Positions 34,459-35,709 of a stretch of 35,709 nt of DNA are shown here, piece after piece (position 1 is the first letter of the stretch; each line of letters opens with the position of its first letter). The translations under genes were made by a program, and so were the position numbers. The notes under the pieces were generated by a model. It was not told where the DNA came from. It saw only the letters and a list, made by a program, of their open reading frames with translations, and searched no databases. The DNA is from an uncultured Granulosicoccaceae bacterium (GTDB lineage Bacteria > Pseudomonadota > Gammaproteobacteria > Granulosicoccales > Granulosicoccaceae): assembly GCA_937922945.1 (NCBI GenBank), contig CAKZUP010000190.1, forward strand, positions 1 to 35,709. Reading direction: 5' to 3'.

Positions 34459-34935
34459 GTGTCTACTTCAGACAATAGTGAAAAAACTGCGACGCATGGG
34501 TTGGATAGTGATAGTCAGACTATTTACAACGATCAGCCAGCCGGGTTAGATGCCAGTAAGCTACTTATTGATTGGCTGAAGACCCATGCTCAATTTTTAC
34601 AAAAAACCTCTCAGCTGGTACTAGCGGATGCCCGGTTAGCTGCAACAAGCGGTGTGCAACTTGCGGTTTTAGCTATTGCATTCTCGCTTGTGTTCGTATG
34701 TACCTGGATAGTGTTGAATGTTGGTGTGGCTTTGTTTCTAATATGGATGGGACTGTCACCGGTCGTGTCTGTGGGTGTCATTTTCCTGTTACACCTTGCA
34801 ATGTTAGCCGCAATTGCCATCGCAATTCGATCAACCTACCAGGGGCTTCGTTTCAGCGCGTCCAAAGACACATTGTTTAGTAAGGAAGACCAGCTACAAG
34901 GAAATATACATGCTAAAGACTCCGATAACGGGTAA
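34459..34935 (+). CDS. YqjE-like (phage holin 3-6 family) membrane protein
   Basis: The 158-residue protein has a polar N-terminal region, then LLIDWLKTHAQFLQKTSQLVLADARLAA and two TM helices (VLAIAFSLVFVCTWIVLNVG; SVGVIFLLHLAMLAAIAIA). This is the pattern of YqjE, which in E. coli follows yqjD. I start at GTG 34459, which comes 16 bases after the DUF883 stop; no Shine-Dalgarno is seen and an earlier start inside the previous gene is unlikely. It overlaps the next gene by 26 bp. Function is unknown; the family name 'holin' does not imply a phage. Confidence 0.78.
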   Translation: MSTSDNSEKTATHGLDSDSQTIYNDQPAGLDASKLLIDWLKTHAQFLQKTSQLVLADARLAATSGVQLAVLAIAFSLVFVCTWIVLNVGVALFLIWMGLSPVVSVGVIFLLHLAMLAAIAIAIRSTYQGLRFSASKDTLFSKEDQLQGNIHAKDSDNG

Positions 34936-35275
34936 AGCAGCGACTCTAGTCGACCAACACCAACGTGAAGTCAGTGAGCTTCGCCAGCAATGCCAATTGG
35001 CTACGAAAGACGTTTCAAGACACCGGTTTTTCTTACTGTCACAGCCGTCGCTACCAATTTGGTCTTTTGCAGCGGGAGCTTACGTAGGTGCCAGACGTAA
35101 AAAGGTAAAAGTGGTCACCCCCAAAGCTACAACTGCTAATGCAAGTTTTCCGCTTGTTTCGTTGCTTAACACAGGGCTGTCGTTACTAGCGCTGAAATAC
35201 AAAGCATCGAGTTTATTCGCAAAAGACACCTCTGTACAGCCTGCACCCGTCGATACTCGCAACCCTGAATTATGA
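34910..35275 (+). CDS. Third gene of the yqjD/yqjE-like set (YqjK-position hypothetical)
   Basis: The 121-residue product has a helical N-terminus (LVDQHQREVSELRQQCQLAT), a short hydrophobic stretch (LPIWSFAAGAYVGA) followed by basic RRKKVKV, and a second weak hydrophobic stretch (PLVSLLNTGLSLLAL). I do not recognise the family by sequence, but the position and layout resemble E. coli YqjK, which follows yqjE. The ATG at 34910 has AAGGAAA ahead and overlaps the upstream gene by 26 bp. A hairpin begins at its stop codon. Confidence 0.65.
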   Translation: MLKTPITGKAATLVDQHQREVSELRQQCQLATKDVSRHRFFLLSQPSLPIWSFAAGAYVGARRKKVKVVTPKATTANASFPLVSLLNTGLSLLALKYKASSLFAKDTSVQPAPVDTRNPEL

Positions 35276-35312
35276 TTGATGACGAGCGCCCAGCGCATGC
35301 ACTTCAATCATA
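35271..35312. repeat. Inverted repeat at the end of the yqjDEK-like operon
   Basis: TATGATTGA (35271-35279) and TCAATCATA (35304-35312) are perfect 9-bp complements. The 24-nt spacer holds a further short GCGC/GCGC pairing. It overlaps the stop codon of the previous gene and may be a terminator or mRNA-end structure; no T-run follows. Confidence 0.4.
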
Positions 35313-35418
35313 GTCCAGAGCCATTGCCATCAAAGATGCGCGCTTCAGGCAATACGACACCCTTTTGGTTTCGTCGCGTTCAGCTCATGCATAATTCGTC
35401 TCTTAGTACGGGTGTGCA

Positions 35419-35709
35419 ATGAGCTTGCTGATCGTTGAAGATGATGATGAAGTTAGAAGAGTTCTTGCACGCGTTGCTCAGAGTTACTTCAACAATGTTA
35501 TTGAAGCCGAAGATGCATTTTCTGCACTTGTTCACGTGAGCAACGAGACGCCACAGGCGGTTATAACAGATTGGGATCTAGGTGGAAATCTGTCAGGTAT
35601 CGACATTGCAAACTATGTAGCCGGAAGCAACCCAAAATGTAAATTGGTTTTTATTACCGGAAAATCGATGACGCAACTTAAAGAGCGCACCCATCATTTA
35701 CCAGTGCAT
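35419..35709 (+). CDS. Response regulator receiver domain (3' end outside window)
   Basis: The first 97 codons form a receiver domain: LLIVEDDDEVRRVL (acidic pocket), AVITDWDLGG with likely phospho-acceptor D51, and LVFITGKS (the Thr switch position). The normal lysine-proline loop would lie past the edge. The output domain is not visible, so the class cannot be told. The histidine kinase at 29853 is a possible partner, but intervening genes make this uncertain. Confidence 0.85.
   Translation, partial: MSLLIVEDDDEVRRVLARVAQSYFNNVIEAEDAFSALVHVSNETPQAVITDWDLGGNLSGIDIANYVAGSNPKCKLVFITGKSMTQLKERTHHLPVH

Noticed and set aside
34459-34935. Phage holin / prophage remnant
   Set aside because: The family name is historical; the neighbours are chromosomal YqjD/YqjE-like genes and no phage genes are present.

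Overview
The window looks like chromosomal DNA of a marine gammaproteobacterium. Three things point that way: the UvrD sequence, a class GN sortase with its VIT/VWA target (a pair known mainly from marine proteobacteria), and the many Gram-negative envelope genes (lipoproteins, AsmA, MscS, YihY). G+C looks moderate by eye. I cannot name the genus. I saw no tRNA, rRNA, insertion sequence, phage gene or CRISPR array.

Region 1 (1-9246) is the most unusual part. A SLOG-domain membrane protein with SLATT-like membrane segments, cut by the window edge, overlaps by 4 bp a membrane-anchored protein with two TrkA-N/RCK-like Rossmann regions and a C-terminal RyR domain. Converging on this pair is a 1730-residue TIR protein with one membrane helix, about 38 copies of a 32-residue Y-D-x-x-G-N repeat, and a TPR-like tail. 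SLOG, SLATT, RyR, TrkA-N and TIR domains recur in predicted nucleotide-centred conflict and signalling systems, so this is the best candidate for an undescribed defence or signalling module.

Region 2 (9286-17007) holds mostly metabolic and housekeeping genes: uvrD translationally coupled to an orphan carbamate kinase (arcC) and reading toward the TIR gene, a DeoR-family regulator, a small unknown protein, a secreted glucose/sorbosone dehydrogenase-like lipoprotein, and a metallophosphoesterase. A seven-unit 15-bp tandem array starts exactly at the stop codon of the dehydrogenase.

Region 3 (17058-20221) carries the sortase and its target, joined by an ATGA overlap, and an ABM-type monooxygenase-fold protein.

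Region 4 (20480-35275) is a dense set of envelope and stress genes: a KOW-like miniprotein, CsbD, two BON lipoproteins flanking an AsmA protein, a membrane-anchored EEP phosphodiesterase, MgtC, YihY/BrkB, a histidine kinase - AI-2E permease - response regulator string, a PLDc_N miniprotein, DUF2254, MscS, and a YqjD/YqjE/YqjK-like trio. Together they suggest a locus for osmotic and membrane stress with its own two-component control. A further response regulator is cut by the right edge.
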